A stretch of 64,000 bases of DNA from JAJFVC01 sp039698075 (GTDB lineage: Bacteria; Planctomycetota; Planctomycetia; Pirellulales; Thermoguttaceae): positions 1-64,000 of the forward strand of contig JBDKTJ010000062.1 of assembly GCA_039698075.1 (NCBI GenBank). The letters are read 5' to 3'. Shown here one piece after another: positions 17,706-26,963 of this stretch. The translations under genes and the position numbers were made by a program. The notes beneath the pieces were generated by a model, which had not been told where the DNA came from, made no database searches, and saw only the letters and a program-made list of their open reading frames with translations. The first letter of the stretch is position 1, and each line of letters begins with the position of its first letter.

Positions 17706-18305
17706 TCACGAGTCGATCGGCAATCGGTCGGGCGTCGAGAGGCCGGCTGTCTTTAAAAAGCCCGCCAACAACCGATAGCCGTGTTCGGTCAGAATCGACT
17801 CGGGATGAAATTGCAGTCCGACGACCGGAAACTCGCGGTGTTCAAAGGCCATGAGCACGCGATCGTCCGACCACGCCGTCGCCTCCAGGCCGTCGGGCAG
17901 CGAAGACTCGTCGACCGCCAGCGAATGGTATCGCCCGCCGCGCAATGGATTGGGCAGGTCCACGAACAGCCCGCGTCCGACGTGACGGATCGCCGACGCC
18001 CGTCCGTGCATCGGTGGACAGCGAACCACGCGAGCGCCCAACGCCTGAGCGATCGTTTGATGTCCGAGACACACGCCCAGCATCGGCACGCGCGTGTGAA
18101 AACGTCGGACCAGATCCAGCGAGCAGCCGGCCGTCTCGGGCGTGCAAGGGCCGGGCGACAGGACAATCGCCGCCGGTCGCAGCCGTTCGACCGCCGCCGG
18201 GTCGATCGCCGTGTTGCGCACGACGCGCGTGGCGTGGCCGAGCCGTTCAAAATAGCGGGCCAGATTGTGGACGAAACTGTCGTAGTTGTCGATCAGTAAA
18301 ATCAT
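17706..18305 (-). CDS. pabA: Aminodeoxychorismate/anthranilate synthase glutamine amidotransferase
   Basis: This subunit releases ammonia from glutamine for the chorismate-using partner encoded just upstream. The 199-aa class I amidotransferase has the starting motif ILLIDNYDSFVHNL, the nucleophile Cys79 in MLGVCLGHQ, and the His/Glu pair in LQFHPESI. The ATG at 18305 overlaps the end of pabB by four bases (ATGA). Sequence alone does not separate PabA from TrpG. The pairing with a PabB-type protein, and no other trp gene, favours folate synthesis. Confidence 0.88.
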   Translation of the reverse strand: MILLIDNYDSFVHNLARYFERLGHATRVVRNTAIDPAAVERLRPAAIVLSPGPCTPETAGCSLDLVRRFHTRVPMLGVCLGHQTIAQALGARVVRCPPMHGRASAIRHVGRGLFVDLPNPLRGGRYHSLAVDESSLPDGLEATAWSDDRVLMAFEHREFPVVGLQFHPESILTEHGYRLLAGFLKTAGLSTPDRLPIDS

Positions 18306-19720
18306 TCGCTGCGCACCGCCTGCAAAAGTCCTTCCGCCTTGTGTAACGTCTCGTCGTATTCCCGCTCGGGATCGGATTGGGCGACGATGCCGCCGCCGAC
18401 GGGAAATTGCCACCAGCCCCGGGCGGCCGTGATCGTGCGGATCAAAAGGCTCGTGTCCATCGCGCCGTCAAACCCCAGATAGCCCAGCGATCCGCAGTAC
18501 GGGCCCCGGGCGGTCGGCTCCAGTTCGGCGATGATCTGCATCGCGCGGGGTTTCGGCGCGCCGGTGATCGAGCCGCCGGGGAACGCGGCCCGCAACAGAT
18601 CGAGCGCCGAACGGTCGGATCGCAAACGGCCGCAAACCGACGAGACCAAATGAAACACGTATTGATACGTTTCGACGCCGCAAAGCTGCGCGACCCGCAC
18701 GCTGTCGGGCTCGCAGACGCGCGACAAATCGTTTCGGAGCAGATCGACGATCATGACGTTTTCGGCCCGATCCTTTTCGCTGGAAACCAGGTCGTCCAGG
18801 GCCTTTCGATCCACGGCGGCGTCGCCCGTGCGAGGCCGAGTGCCCTTGATCGGGCGCGTTTCGACCCTGCGTTGACGAACGGTCAAAAATCGCTCGGGCG
18901 ACGCGCTGGCCACCTGGAGGTCGCCGAGATCGAAGTAGCCGGCCATCGGCGCGGGATTGATCCGACGCAACCGGCGATACAACGCGACCGCATCGTCCAC
19001 GGCGGGCGTCGTCAACCGTTGCGACAGATTCACCTGAAACACGTCGCCGGCCCGAATGTAGTCGATCACTCGCCGCACCGTGTCGAGATATTGGGACCGG
19101 GAAAAATTGCTCGTCACCGACGGCCAGCCGGCCAAAGGATATTGCGGCGCTAATTGCTCGCGGGACAAGTTGCCCGGTGGACCGGCTTTTGTGAACGGTT
19201 TTGCAGCTTGCTCCAAGCATTCTCGCATTTGTCGCAGTCGTTCCGCCGCACGACGACGGCGACGCGACGGCTCGATTTCCGGAAACCCTTGCGAGATGAT
19301 CCACGCCCGACCGGCGACGTGGTCCACGGCCAAGACGACGTCGTAACAACCGACGGCCAGCGCCGGCGCGTGAAACTCGTCGACGTTCGCGGCCGGCGCG
19401 CGTTCGAGACTGCGGCCCAATTCGTAACCGAACAGCCCGGCCCAGCCGCCCTGGAACGGCGGCAACTCGGGCAACGTCTCGGCGCGAAAGGTCGACCATC
19501 TCGCGGCCAGCGTCGCCAGGGCGTCGTCGCCGTTGGCCGGAAGTCGCAGGAAGTCGAACGGATCGGCCGCCAAGAACGAATAACGGCCCAACTGCGGGTC
19601 TTTGATCGCGCTGTCCAAAAACAAGCAATGCGGGAGCCGGGCCAACCGCAAGAACGCGGTCTCCGGATCGGGCGGCGGCTCGAGGGGTTCGACGATCGGC
19701 AACAGTTCGGACGAAGCCAT
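18302..19720 (-). CDS. pabB: Aminodeoxychorismate synthase component I
   Basis: The enzyme uses chorismate and ammonia to make 4-amino-4-deoxychorismate, the precursor of p-aminobenzoate for folate. The 472-aa protein has the chorismate-binding core: TRPIKGTRPR, FPGGSITGAPKPRAMQII and GSLGYLGFDGAMD. The N-terminal part carries DYDSxFLDSAI-like anthranilate synthase I features (LFLDSAIKDPQLGRYSFLAA). It begins the two-gene operon with pabA. TIKGT in place of PIKGT would mark many TrpE proteins; here it is PIKGT, consistent with PabB. Confidence 0.9.
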   Translation of the reverse strand: MASSELLPIVEPLEPPPDPETAFLRLARLPHCLFLDSAIKDPQLGRYSFLAADPFDFLRLPANGDDALATLAARWSTFRAETLPELPPFQGGWAGLFGYELGRSLERAPAANVDEFHAPALAVGCYDVVLAVDHVAGRAWIISQGFPEIEPSRRRRRAAERLRQMRECLEQAAKPFTKAGPPGNLSREQLAPQYPLAGWPSVTSNFSRSQYLDTVRRVIDYIRAGDVFQVNLSQRLTTPAVDDAVALYRRLRRINPAPMAGYFDLGDLQVASASPERFLTVRQRRVETRPIKGTRPRTGDAAVDRKALDDLVSSEKDRAENVMIVDLLRNDLSRVCEPDSVRVAQLCGVETYQYVFHLVSSVCGRLRSDRSALDLLRAAFPGGSITGAPKPRAMQIIAELEPTARGPYCGSLGYLGFDGAMDTSLLIRTITAARGWWQFPVGGGIVAQSDPEREYDETLHKAEGLLQAVRSE

Positions 19721-19873
19721 GGAAAAAAACGGTCAACAACCGGGAAAATGATGAAAATACGTTTGTATCCGCCCCCGCGAAATCCCGCAATCCGGGCGGT
19801 TTTCAAAAGCTATGATTGACAAGACCTCCGCAGACCACCCTCCTGGCGTTCGGCAGATCGCCAAAGTACAGTA

Positions 19874-21565
19874 ATGGGTATGAAACTTAGCTCGATTCCG
19901 CAGATCTATCGCCATCTGGGTCGCTGGTATGAAATTCTGGCGGTCTTGAGCAAATACGAGTTGGCCGCGTGGGTTGGGCGTCTCGGGCCCGACTACACAA
20001 AGGACCTGCTGAAATCGCGCGGCGGCGAGGCGATCGCCCGGCTGCCGTGGCAGACTCGCCTGCGCATGGCCATGGCCGAGCTTGGCCCGACGTTCATCAA
20101 GCTGGGCCAAATCCTCAGCACGCGGCCCGACTTGGTCGGCGTCGCGCTGGCCAACGAGTTTCAACAGTTGCAGGAAAACGCCCCGGCCGATCCGCCGGCC
20201 GTCGTTCGACGTTTGATCGAGTTGGAGTTGGGCCGTCCGATCGAGCAAGTGTTTGCCGAGTTCGAGCCCAAGGCGATGGCCTCGGCGTCGATCGGGCAGG
20301 TGCATCAGGCGCGGCTTCCGTCGGGCGAGGCGGTCGTGATCAAAGTGCTCCATGCCGACATCGAAAAGAAAGTGGCCGTCGACATGGACATCTTGGCCGG
20401 ACTGGCGATGCTGGCCGAAATGCTGCCCGAGTTCCGCAGTTATCGGCCCGCCACCATCGCCTCGGAGTTTCAGCGGTCGATGCGCCGCGAGTTGGATTTT
20501 GGACGCGAGGAGCGAAATCTGCAACAGTTCGCCCACGACTTCCGAAACGATCGGACGGTGTGCGTGCCGAAGACGTTCCCGGAAATCTCGACGCGCCGTG
20601 TGTTGGTCATGGAGCGGCTCGACGGCATCAAGCTGTCGGAGCCCGAACGGTTGGCCGCCGCGGGCATCAACTCGAACGAGCTGGCGCAGCGCGGGGCGGC
20701 CGTCTATTTGAAGATGATTTTCGACAACGGCTTTTACCACGCCGATCCGCATCCCGGCAATTTGCTGGTCCTGCCCGACGGACGCATCGGCATGTTGGAT
20801 TGCGGCATGGTCGGCCGGATGGACGAGCGGTTGCAGGAAGGCGTCAGCGAGCTGCTGCTGGCCTTGGGCAGCCTCGACGCCGAGCACATGACGGCCATGA
20901 TCGCACGGTTGGGCAAAACGCCGCCCGATCTGGATCGCTCGGCCCTGTGCATCGACGTGGCCGATTTCCTGTCCTACTACGCCAGCCAGTCGTTGGACAA
21001 GTTCGACCTGAGCGGGGCGTTGAACGAGATGATGGAGTTGATTCGCCGGTATCACATCATGCTGCCGGCCCGAATCGTGATGCTCCTGAAGGCGATGGTC
21101 ACGCTCGAAGGCACCGGCCGAATGCTCAATCCGAAGTTCAGCCTGGTCGAGGCGATGCAGCCCTATCGCCGCAAGTTGCTGCTCCGGCGTCTTTCGCCGC
21201 GGCGGCGCCTCCGCAAGATGTACCGCTTGTACTCCGAGCTGGAACACCTGCTCGACGTTCTGCCGCAGGGCATCGCGGACGTGCTGGAGCAAATGCAGGG
21301 CGGGCGGTTCGACATTCATCTGGACCATCGCGGGCTGGAGCCGTCGGTCAACCGGCTGGTGCTGGGGCTGCTGGCCAGCGCGCTGTTCGTCGGCTCGGCG
21401 ATGCTGCTGAGCCGCAAGCTGCCGCCGTTGATTAATCTGCCGCCGTTGCTGCCGGAGACGTCCGCGTTGGGGGCGGTCGGCGCCGTGGTGTCCATCGCCA
21501 TCGGTCTGCGGCTTTGGCGGGCGATCCACAAGTCGGGCAATCTGGACCGACGAAATCGCGATTGA
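19874..21565 (+). CDS. ABC1/AarF/UbiB family atypical kinase
   Basis: This 563-aa membrane-associated atypical kinase belongs to the UbiB family, which supports quinone or isoprenoid lipid metabolism. It has the family KxGQ motif FIKLGQILSTRPD, the Ala-rich loop (MASASIGQVHQA), catalytic-type residues in FYHADPHPGNL, and the DCGMVGRM metal motif. Two hydrophobic segments close the C-terminus (LGLLASALFVGSAMLL and LGAVGAVVSIAIGL). The ATG at 19874 is chosen; an ATG two codons later is possible. It is divergent from pabB. Confidence 0.92.
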   Translation: MGMKLSSIPQIYRHLGRWYEILAVLSKYELAAWVGRLGPDYTKDLLKSRGGEAIARLPWQTRLRMAMAELGPTFIKLGQILSTRPDLVGVALANEFQQLQENAPADPPAVVRRLIELELGRPIEQVFAEFEPKAMASASIGQVHQARLPSGEAVVIKVLHADIEKKVAVDMDILAGLAMLAEMLPEFRSYRPATIASEFQRSMRRELDFGREERNLQQFAHDFRNDRTVCVPKTFPEISTRRVLVMERLDGIKLSEPERLAAAGINSNELAQRGAAVYLKMIFDNGFYHADPHPGNLLVLPDGRIGMLDCGMVGRMDERLQEGVSELLLALGSLDAEHMTAMIARLGKTPPDLDRSALCIDVADFLSYYASQSLDKFDLSGALNEMMELIRRYHIMLPARIVMLLKAMVTLEGTGRMLNPKFSLVEAMQPYRRKLLLRRLSPRRRLRKMYRLYSELEHLLDVLPQGIADVLEQMQGGRFDIHLDHRGLEPSVNRLVLGLLASALFVGSAMLLSRKLPPLINLPPLLPETSALGAVGAVVSIAIGLRLWRAIHKSGNLDRRNRD

Positions 21566-21744
21566 GACGGCATGTTCGTCATGCTTGCACACGCCCCTCG
21601 CTGGCGTTGTTTTTTCAGCAAATCGTTGGCCGAATTGCCCTTGCTCCCCCCTGACGGTCTTGGTACCATCCGGCCCGCTTATCGTGTTTCCAAGTCCTGT
21701 TAGGGCTCCGAGCGATTTTTGTCGGAGCATTTTCGGAGGAAACC

Positions 21745-22581
21745 ATGCCACGGTTATCCGGAGTGTCATGGTGGGGGATTTTTTCGATCGCGACCCTCGC
21801 GACCGTGGTCGGCTGCGCGGACAACGCCATGGTGCTGAAGGGGCGTTTGAGCCAGTCCGAGCAGCAACAGGCGGCGATGTCGCGGCAATTCCAGCAGCTT
21901 CAAGATCGGGCCAACTCGCTGGAACGCGACAATCAGGAGATGAGCACGTTGGTGGCCCAGTCCCGCCAACAAGCGAAAGCCTCTGAAGATCAACTGACCG
22001 CCGTCCGCGAGCAACTGCGCAGCACGACCGCACAACTGACCGAGGTTCGCAATGACAAGGAAGGCAGCGACAAACGCGTGCAGGCGCTGACCGCGTCGAT
22101 GCAACGGCAAGGCGGCGTTTCGATCACGCCCAACAATAGTTTCCTGCAAGCGATGCCGGCCATCAATATTGCCGGCGTTTTCGTCCGACGCGACGGCGAC
22201 GTGATCCGCGTCGAGTTGCCCGGCGGCAGTTTGTTCGAGTCGGGCAGCGCTCGGTTGCGGCCCGGCGGCGTCAATCTGATCTCCGACGTCGCCGCCGAAC
22301 TGGTCCGCACGTACCCCGATCAAATCATCGGCGTCGAAGGCCACACGGACAACGATCCGATCGTCGGCAACCAACAGTTGCGGAACAATCACGAACTGTC
22401 GGTGGCCCGGGCGCTGACCGTCTACGACGTGCTCGTCAGCCGCACTCGGCTGCAAGGCAACCAGTTGTTCGTGGTGGGCCACGGTCCGAACCATCCGATC
22501 GTCTCGAACGCCACGCTCGAAGGCAAACAACGCAATCGGCGCGTCGAGTTGGTCGTCTATCCCGACCGAAAAGCCGGCTGA
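21745..22581 (+). CDS. OmpA-family lipoprotein with coiled coil
   Basis: The protein is 278 aa. A signal ends in ATVVGC (lipobox-like), so it is probably an outer-membrane or periplasm-facing lipoprotein. Residues about 30-105 are a Gln-rich coiled coil (QLQDRANSLERDNQEMSTLV). Residues about 150-275 form the OmpA peptidoglycan-binding domain, with EGHTDNDPIVGN and a terminal KQRNRRVELVVYP. It probably links envelope and cell wall. GGAGG precedes the ATG by about six bases. It resembles MotB-like or Pal-like anchors, but no flagellar partner lies beside it. Confidence 0.85.
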   Translation: MPRLSGVSWWGIFSIATLATVVGCADNAMVLKGRLSQSEQQQAAMSRQFQQLQDRANSLERDNQEMSTLVAQSRQQAKASEDQLTAVREQLRSTTAQLTEVRNDKEGSDKRVQALTASMQRQGGVSITPNNSFLQAMPAINIAGVFVRRDGDVIRVELPGGSLFESGSARLRPGGVNLISDVAAELVRTYPDQIIGVEGHTDNDPIVGNQQLRNNHELSVARALTVYDVLVSRTRLQGNQLFVVGHGPNHPIVSNATLEGKQRNRRVELVVYPDRKAG

Positions 22582-22728
22582 GACCGGTCCCACTCGGAAC
22601 GTCTCGGATGTTTTGCCGCAAAAACGGTTGGTCGTTTTCCTGCCACCGCCCTGCCCTACGGTCTATCGCGGCGCCATGGCGATCGGGGCGTTGGTTGAAT
22701 CTTCTTTTTTTTAGCGAGGACAACGGCA

Positions 22729-23634
22729 ATGGTGAGACGGCGTCGACGATTCGCGGGCGGTTGTGTTTTGATGGTGGGCCTGATGACGGTCCTGCCCGTC
22801 TGGGCCGGCGAGCCGACGGTCGTTCGACTTTGGCCGCAAAGAGCCCCCGGCGCGCAAGGCGACCAGCCCAACGACGTTCCGACGCTGACGGTCTTCCTGC
22901 CCGAGCGGCGGCCATCGCCCGGCGCGGCGGTTGTGATTTGCCCGGGCGGCGGCTACGGCCATCTGGCGACCGATCACGAAGGCCGTCAGTTTGCCGAGTG
23001 GTTCAATCGGCTCGGCGTGGCGGGGTTCATGCTCGAATATCGCCACCGAAACCGCGGTTACGGGCACCCTGCTCCGTTGCAGGATGCGCAGCGGGCGATT
23101 CGCACCGTGCGGGCCCGGGCCGCCGAATGGAACGTCGATCCGCAGCGCGTCGGCATCATCGGTTTCTCCGCCGGAGGCCATCTGGCGTCCACCGCCGGGA
23201 CACATTTTGACGACGGCGATCCAAAGTCGGCGGACCCGATCGAGCGGCTTGGCTGCCGGCCAGATTTCATGATTCTCTGCTATCCGGTCATCACGTTGGA
23301 CGGTCCTTACGCGCATCGCGGTTCGCGGAAAAATCTGCTGGGCGACCGGCCCGATCCCGCGCTGGTGCAGAGTCTGTGTAATGACAGTCAGGTGACGTCT
23401 CGGACGCCGCCGACGTTTTTGTTTCATACGGACGCCGATCGTTCGGTGCCGGCGGAAAACAGCGTCTCGTTCTATTTGGCGCTGCGGCGAGCAGGCGTGC
23501 CGGCCGAAATGCACATCTACCAAACGGGTCGGCACGGCCTGGGGCTGGCTTGCGACATCCCTGGCACGTCTTCCTGGCCCGACCGGTTGAAAGACTGGAT
23601 GCGGACGCGGAAACTGATCGACGTCGCTCGTTGA
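22729..23634 (+). CDS. Secreted alpha/beta-hydrolase (BD-FAE/acetylxylan-esterase type)
   Basis: This 301-aa esterase has an N-terminal signal peptide (LMVGLMTVLPVWAG). The oxyanion-hole motif CPGGGYGHLA is near residue 71 and the nucleophile Ser147 is in GFSAGGH. The catalytic Asp is likely in FHTDADRSVP and the His in TGRHGLGL. Homologues in planctomycetes are annotated as acetyl-xylan or polysaccharide deacetylating esterases, and export agrees with polysaccharide use. It is the last plus-strand gene before a convergent HEAT/TPR gene. The substrate is inferred. Confidence 0.85.
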   Translation: MVRRRRRFAGGCVLMVGLMTVLPVWAGEPTVVRLWPQRAPGAQGDQPNDVPTLTVFLPERRPSPGAAVVICPGGGYGHLATDHEGRQFAEWFNRLGVAGFMLEYRHRNRGYGHPAPLQDAQRAIRTVRARAAEWNVDPQRVGIIGFSAGGHLASTAGTHFDDGDPKSADPIERLGCRPDFMILCYPVITLDGPYAHRGSRKNLLGDRPDPALVQSLCNDSQVTSRTPPTFLFHTDADRSVPAENSVSFYLALRRAGVPAEMHIYQTGRHGLGLACDIPGTSSWPDRLKDWMRTRKLIDVAR

Positions 23635-23656
23635 AAACCAACGCCGCCGCCCTGCC

Positions 23657-24325
23657 CTACCCGCGGTTGTCTTCGACCATGCGCGTCAGCCGGGCGACCT
23701 GCACGCGGACGCCTTCCAGATCGGGATTCAACCGCAGCGCCCGGCGAAAACACTCGAGCGCCGAAACGGTGTTCTGAAGCTGAAGATAAGTCTGGCCCAT
23801 GCTCGTGGCCGCGACGAAATGATAGGGGTTGATCTCCAACGTCTGATGGCAATCGCGGATCGCCTCGACCAGCCGGCCCAAGGCGGTTTGCGCCACGGCG
23901 CGCTGATACCACGCCTCGGCATACCACGGCGCGCGGTCGATCAGCCGCGTCGCTCGGGCGATGGCCTCTTTGTGCAACTGCGCGGCGTTGAGCCGGACGA
24001 TCACGTTCAACTCAAGGCGTTCCGAGTCGTTGCCGGCCCGGGTCCAGACCTCGCGGATTCCGTTTTGCGCGATGGTGCGAACGGTTCGGTCGCCGTCCAA
24101 CAGGGCGCAGCCGAGGGCATGGTTGGCTTCATATTGGCCCACATAGCCCAGGGCCAACACGGCGGCGCGGCGGACCTCGCGGCTCGGGTGCCGCACCAGC
24201 CGCTGCAACGTGCCGGACGTGTAGCAGCGCGACACCTCCCCGATGAACTCGGCGGTGTTTTGCTGGTCGAGATACCGGCGGTACGAAACCAGCAAGGCCG
24301 GCAATCGGTCGCAGTGATCGTCCAC
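23657..24325 (-). CDS. HEAT/TPR-repeat protein
   Basis: The protein is about 222 aa from a GTG at 24325 with a run of six G upstream. A TTG at 24340 is the alternative. The first half holds HEAT-like repeats (HPSREVRRAAVLALGYVGQ, DGDRTVRTIAQNGIREVW). The second half holds tetratricopeptide repeats (AEAWYQRAVAQTALGRLVEA, NPYHFVAATSMGQTYLQLQN). No signal peptide is seen, so it is probably a cytoplasmic scaffold. It is one of several repeat-scaffold genes in this window and the partner is unknown. Confidence 0.75.
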   Translation of the reverse strand: MDDHCDRLPALLVSYRRYLDQQNTAEFIGEVSRCYTSGTLQRLVRHPSREVRRAAVLALGYVGQYEANHALGCALLDGDRTVRTIAQNGIREVWTRAGNDSERLELNVIVRLNAAQLHKEAIARATRLIDRAPWYAEAWYQRAVAQTALGRLVEAIRDCHQTLEINPYHFVAATSMGQTYLQLQNTVSALECFRRALRLNPDLEGVRVQVARLTRMVEDNRG

Positions 24326-24596
24326 GCCGCATCCCCCCAAAAAAATGACGTACCCGGAAGCTATTTTCGATTGTAATTAGGGGGCGAAGGAAACGCCAAC
24401 GAAATTCGCCGGTCGCCGGGCGTTTCATCGAACGAAACGCGATGTAAAATAACAGGGCGACGCAACGATTTAGGGACCTCCTTCGCTAAATAGGGGGGGG
24501 CGAGGACGTGCGACCCGCATGGCCTCGAATGCAGTTCGCCTATGCAAACCACGAGTTCGTTTTGTAAAAAACAGCATGTCTTTCCGAAGGGTCACG

Positions 24597-25283
24597 ATGC
24601 GGCGACGCGCAGGATCGAGAGCGGATGGGCATCGACTTTCGCGACGCCTGCTGTTGGCGGCGATGGTGTTCGGCGTTGCGCTTGGCGGCAACAAGTCCGT
24701 CGGCGGCGCTGACTTTCGCAAGAAACCTGCCGCGGCGGTCAATGTGACGTGGTCGGGCGTCCCGTTGCGACGAGCCGTGGAAGGGCTTGCTCGCGCCCAG
24801 CAGACCGCGATCGTGATCGACCGGCGCGTCGATCCCGGCCAGCCGCTGACCCTGAGCCTGCAAAACGCCACGGCGGAGCAGGTGTTGCGGGCCGTCGCCG
24901 ATCGCTGTGGGCTGGGCGTTGCGCGTTTGGGCAACATTCTTTATCTCGGACCGTCGTCGGTCGCCGAACGGCTTGCGTCGGTCACGGCGGCGTTTGGCCG
25001 GAAGGTGCGCGGTCTGCCCACGGCCGCCCAACGGACGTTCTTCCAGCGAAAGCCGTTGGCCTGGGACGATCTGGCGTCGCCGCGCGCCTTGCTGGCCGAG
25101 TTGGCCCAACAAAATCATCTGGAAATCGTGGGCCTGGAGCGGGCGCCTCACGATCTTTGGGCGGCGGCCAACTTGCCGGCCTGTTCGCTGGTCGATCGCC
25201 TCAGCTTGATCGCCATCCAATTCGATCTCACGTTCGACGTGACCGACGGCGCGACGATCGAGCTTGTGCCGTGCCGACCGTAA
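24597..25283 (+). CDS. Exported STN-domain protein
   Basis: The protein is 228 aa from ATG 24597 (AAGGG upstream). In-frame ATGs at 24519 and 24576 are also possible. It has an Arg-rich n-region and a hydrophobic stretch (LLLAAMVFGVALGG). Its first half resembles a secretin/TonB short N-terminal (STN) domain: VPLRRAVEGLARAQQTAIVI, then LSLQNATAEQVLRAVADRCG. A second, diverged unit of the same kind ends in FDLTFDVTDGATIELVP. It has no secretin pore domain, so it may be an adaptor. Function unknown. Confidence 0.7.
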   Translation: MRRRAGSRADGHRLSRRLLLAAMVFGVALGGNKSVGGADFRKKPAAAVNVTWSGVPLRRAVEGLARAQQTAIVIDRRVDPGQPLTLSLQNATAEQVLRAVADRCGLGVARLGNILYLGPSSVAERLASVTAAFGRKVRGLPTAAQRTFFQRKPLAWDDLASPRALLAELAQQNHLEIVGLERAPHDLWAAANLPACSLVDRLSLIAIQFDLTFDVTDGATIELVPCRP

Positions 25284-25480
25284 CGCACGCCGACGCGGCG
25301 GGCCCGAGCGATATGGTTGCCGTGCCGATTTTGCGGACTTTGTCGACGGGGTCCGAATGTCCGGATTATTTTGCCCTCATGGCCCCAACATAGGCCGTTT
25401 ATTTTCGCGGTTTGCCCCCCCGGTCTCCGTAACCTATGATTTGCGCAAGATCGCACTCTAGGCGAAAAAGGAGCATTTTC

Positions 25481-25996
25481 GTGGCAATTACCGCACAAAC
25501 CGCTGTTCTCGACGAAAGCCGCACCCATCAAACGGGCGCGGGAACGCAACTGGTCGGCTTCCAACTCGGCAACGAGGAATACGGTGTCGAAATCACCAAG
25601 GTTCAAGAGATTATCTTGCTGGGCGAAATCACTCGCGTGCCTCAATCGCCCGACTTCGTCAAGGGCCTGATCAATCTGCGGAGCACCGTGATTCCCGTCA
25701 TTGATCTGCGGCTCCGGCTTGGCATGTCCGAACAAGTCCCGACCGACGAAACGCGGATCATGGTGGTCCATGTGCACGGAAAAACGCTGGGACTGGTCGT
25801 CGACGCCGTGAGCGAGGTGCTTCGCGTCACGTCGGACCAGATCGTTCCGCCGCCGTCGGCCGTGGCCCATTCGGGACGCGAGCCGGTGAGCGGCTTGGTT
25901 CAACTGGACAGCCGACTGCTGATTTTGTTGGACGTCGATCGAATTCTGGACGTCGGTGACACGGTGGCCGCCGAGGCCGCGTTGGCTGCCGTTTGA
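25481..25996 (+). CDS. cheW: Chemotaxis scaffold protein CheW
   Basis: CheW couples receptors to the kinase CheA. It is 171 aa from a GTG at 25481, placed behind AAAGGAG (25466-25472). An upstream ATG at 25436 would lack that SD. The SH3-like CheW fold is evident: QLVGFQLGNEEYGVEITKVQEI, FVKGLINLRSTVIPVIDLR, TLGLVVDAVSEVLRV. It is the first gene of a six-gene chemotaxis operon, 22 bases before cheR. No receptor gene is in the window. Confidence 0.93.
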   Translation: MAITAQTAVLDESRTHQTGAGTQLVGFQLGNEEYGVEITKVQEIILLGEITRVPQSPDFVKGLINLRSTVIPVIDLRLRLGMSEQVPTDETRIMVVHVHGKTLGLVVDAVSEVLRVTSDQIVPPPSAVAHSGREPVSGLVQLDSRLLILLDVDRILDVGDTVAAEAALAAV

Positions 25997-26018
25997 CCGT
26001 ATCGTTGAATCGACAAAA

Positions 26019-26963
26019 ATGATGGGACAGGGCTGCACAACATTGTCGAACACCGGTTTCCCTCGGCTCACGCAATTGACCGAGTCGGAGCTGCTGCAAT
26101 TTGCCGAGCTGATTTATGGGCGGGCCGGCGTCCGGATCTCGCCCCAAAAACGACTGCTGTTGTCGAATCGCTTGCGGCGGCGTTTGAAGCAGACGGGCAT
26201 TGCCGGATTCGGCGACTATTATCGCCATCTTCGCAAGCTCCGACGCGACGACGCCGAATGGGACGCGATGCTTCAGGAAGTGACCACGCACGAAACCTAT
26301 CTGTTTCGCGACGACATCCATTGGAATTGGTTTCGCAATACGTACCTGCCCGAACGCGAGGCGGCGGCTCGCCAAGGCCGTGCGACGCGAGAATTGCGGA
26401 TTTGGTCGGCTGCGTGCAGCACGGGCGATGAAGCCGTGACGGCCGCTTGTTGCATTGCCGCCGGCCTGGCCGATCGATCGCAGTGGCGCATCCGCATCCT
26501 CGGCACCGACATCGGCGTCGGAGCGGTCGCCCAAGCGAAAACCGCCACGTTCGGCGTCAGAGCCATGCAGCAGACGCCAGACGAAATGCGACGGCGGTTC
26601 TTCACGAAATCGTTGAACGGCGACACCTGGCGGGCGTTGCCGATCCTGACCGAGATGCTCGCGTTTCGCCGGCACAACTTGATGGACTCGCCCGTCGAGC
26701 GATCGTTCGATCTGGTGTTTTTGAAAAATGTGTTGATCTATTTCGATCCGGTTTCGAAGGCCCAGGCCCTGCAAAACGTCTGCGACGCGCTGTCGCCCGG
26801 CGGACTGTTGGTGGCTGGCGCGGCCGAAGGCGTGGCCGATTTGCTCCGCGGTTACCAACGCGTGGAGCCGTGGCTGTTTCAAAAACCGGCGACGTCCGCC
26901 ATGCAACGCGGCTTTGTCGATTCCCACGCAACTCGATTCAACCTCCAAGCGACCCGATCATGA
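26019..26963 (+). CDS. cheR: Chemoreceptor glutamate methyltransferase CheR
   Basis: CheR transfers methyl groups from SAM to receptor glutamates, giving adaptation. It is 314 aa from ATG 26019 (a second ATG follows directly). The N-terminal helical domain is followed by the SAM-binding domain. Visible hallmarks are EVTTHETYLFRD (usually TTNETYFFRE), IWSAACSTGDEA, ILGTDIGVGAVAQA and VFLKNVLIYFD. It overlaps cheA by four bases (ATGA). CheB, which usually pairs with CheR, is not in this operon. Confidence 0.92.
   Translation: MMGQGCTTLSNTGFPRLTQLTESELLQFAELIYGRAGVRISPQKRLLLSNRLRRRLKQTGIAGFGDYYRHLRKLRRDDAEWDAMLQEVTTHETYLFRDDIHWNWFRNTYLPEREAAARQGRATRELRIWSAACSTGDEAVTAACCIAAGLADRSQWRIRILGTDIGVGAVAQAKTATFGVRAMQQTPDEMRRRFFTKSLNGDTWRALPILTEMLAFRRHNLMDSPVERSFDLVFLKNVLIYFDPVSKAQALQNVCDALSPGGLLVAGAAEGVADLLRGYQRVEPWLFQKPATSAMQRGFVDSHATRFNLQATRS

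Noticed and set aside
19733..22033. Minus-strand open frame of 766 codons
   Set aside because: It is antisense to the ABC1 kinase and has low-information, His/Gln/Arg-rich sequence.
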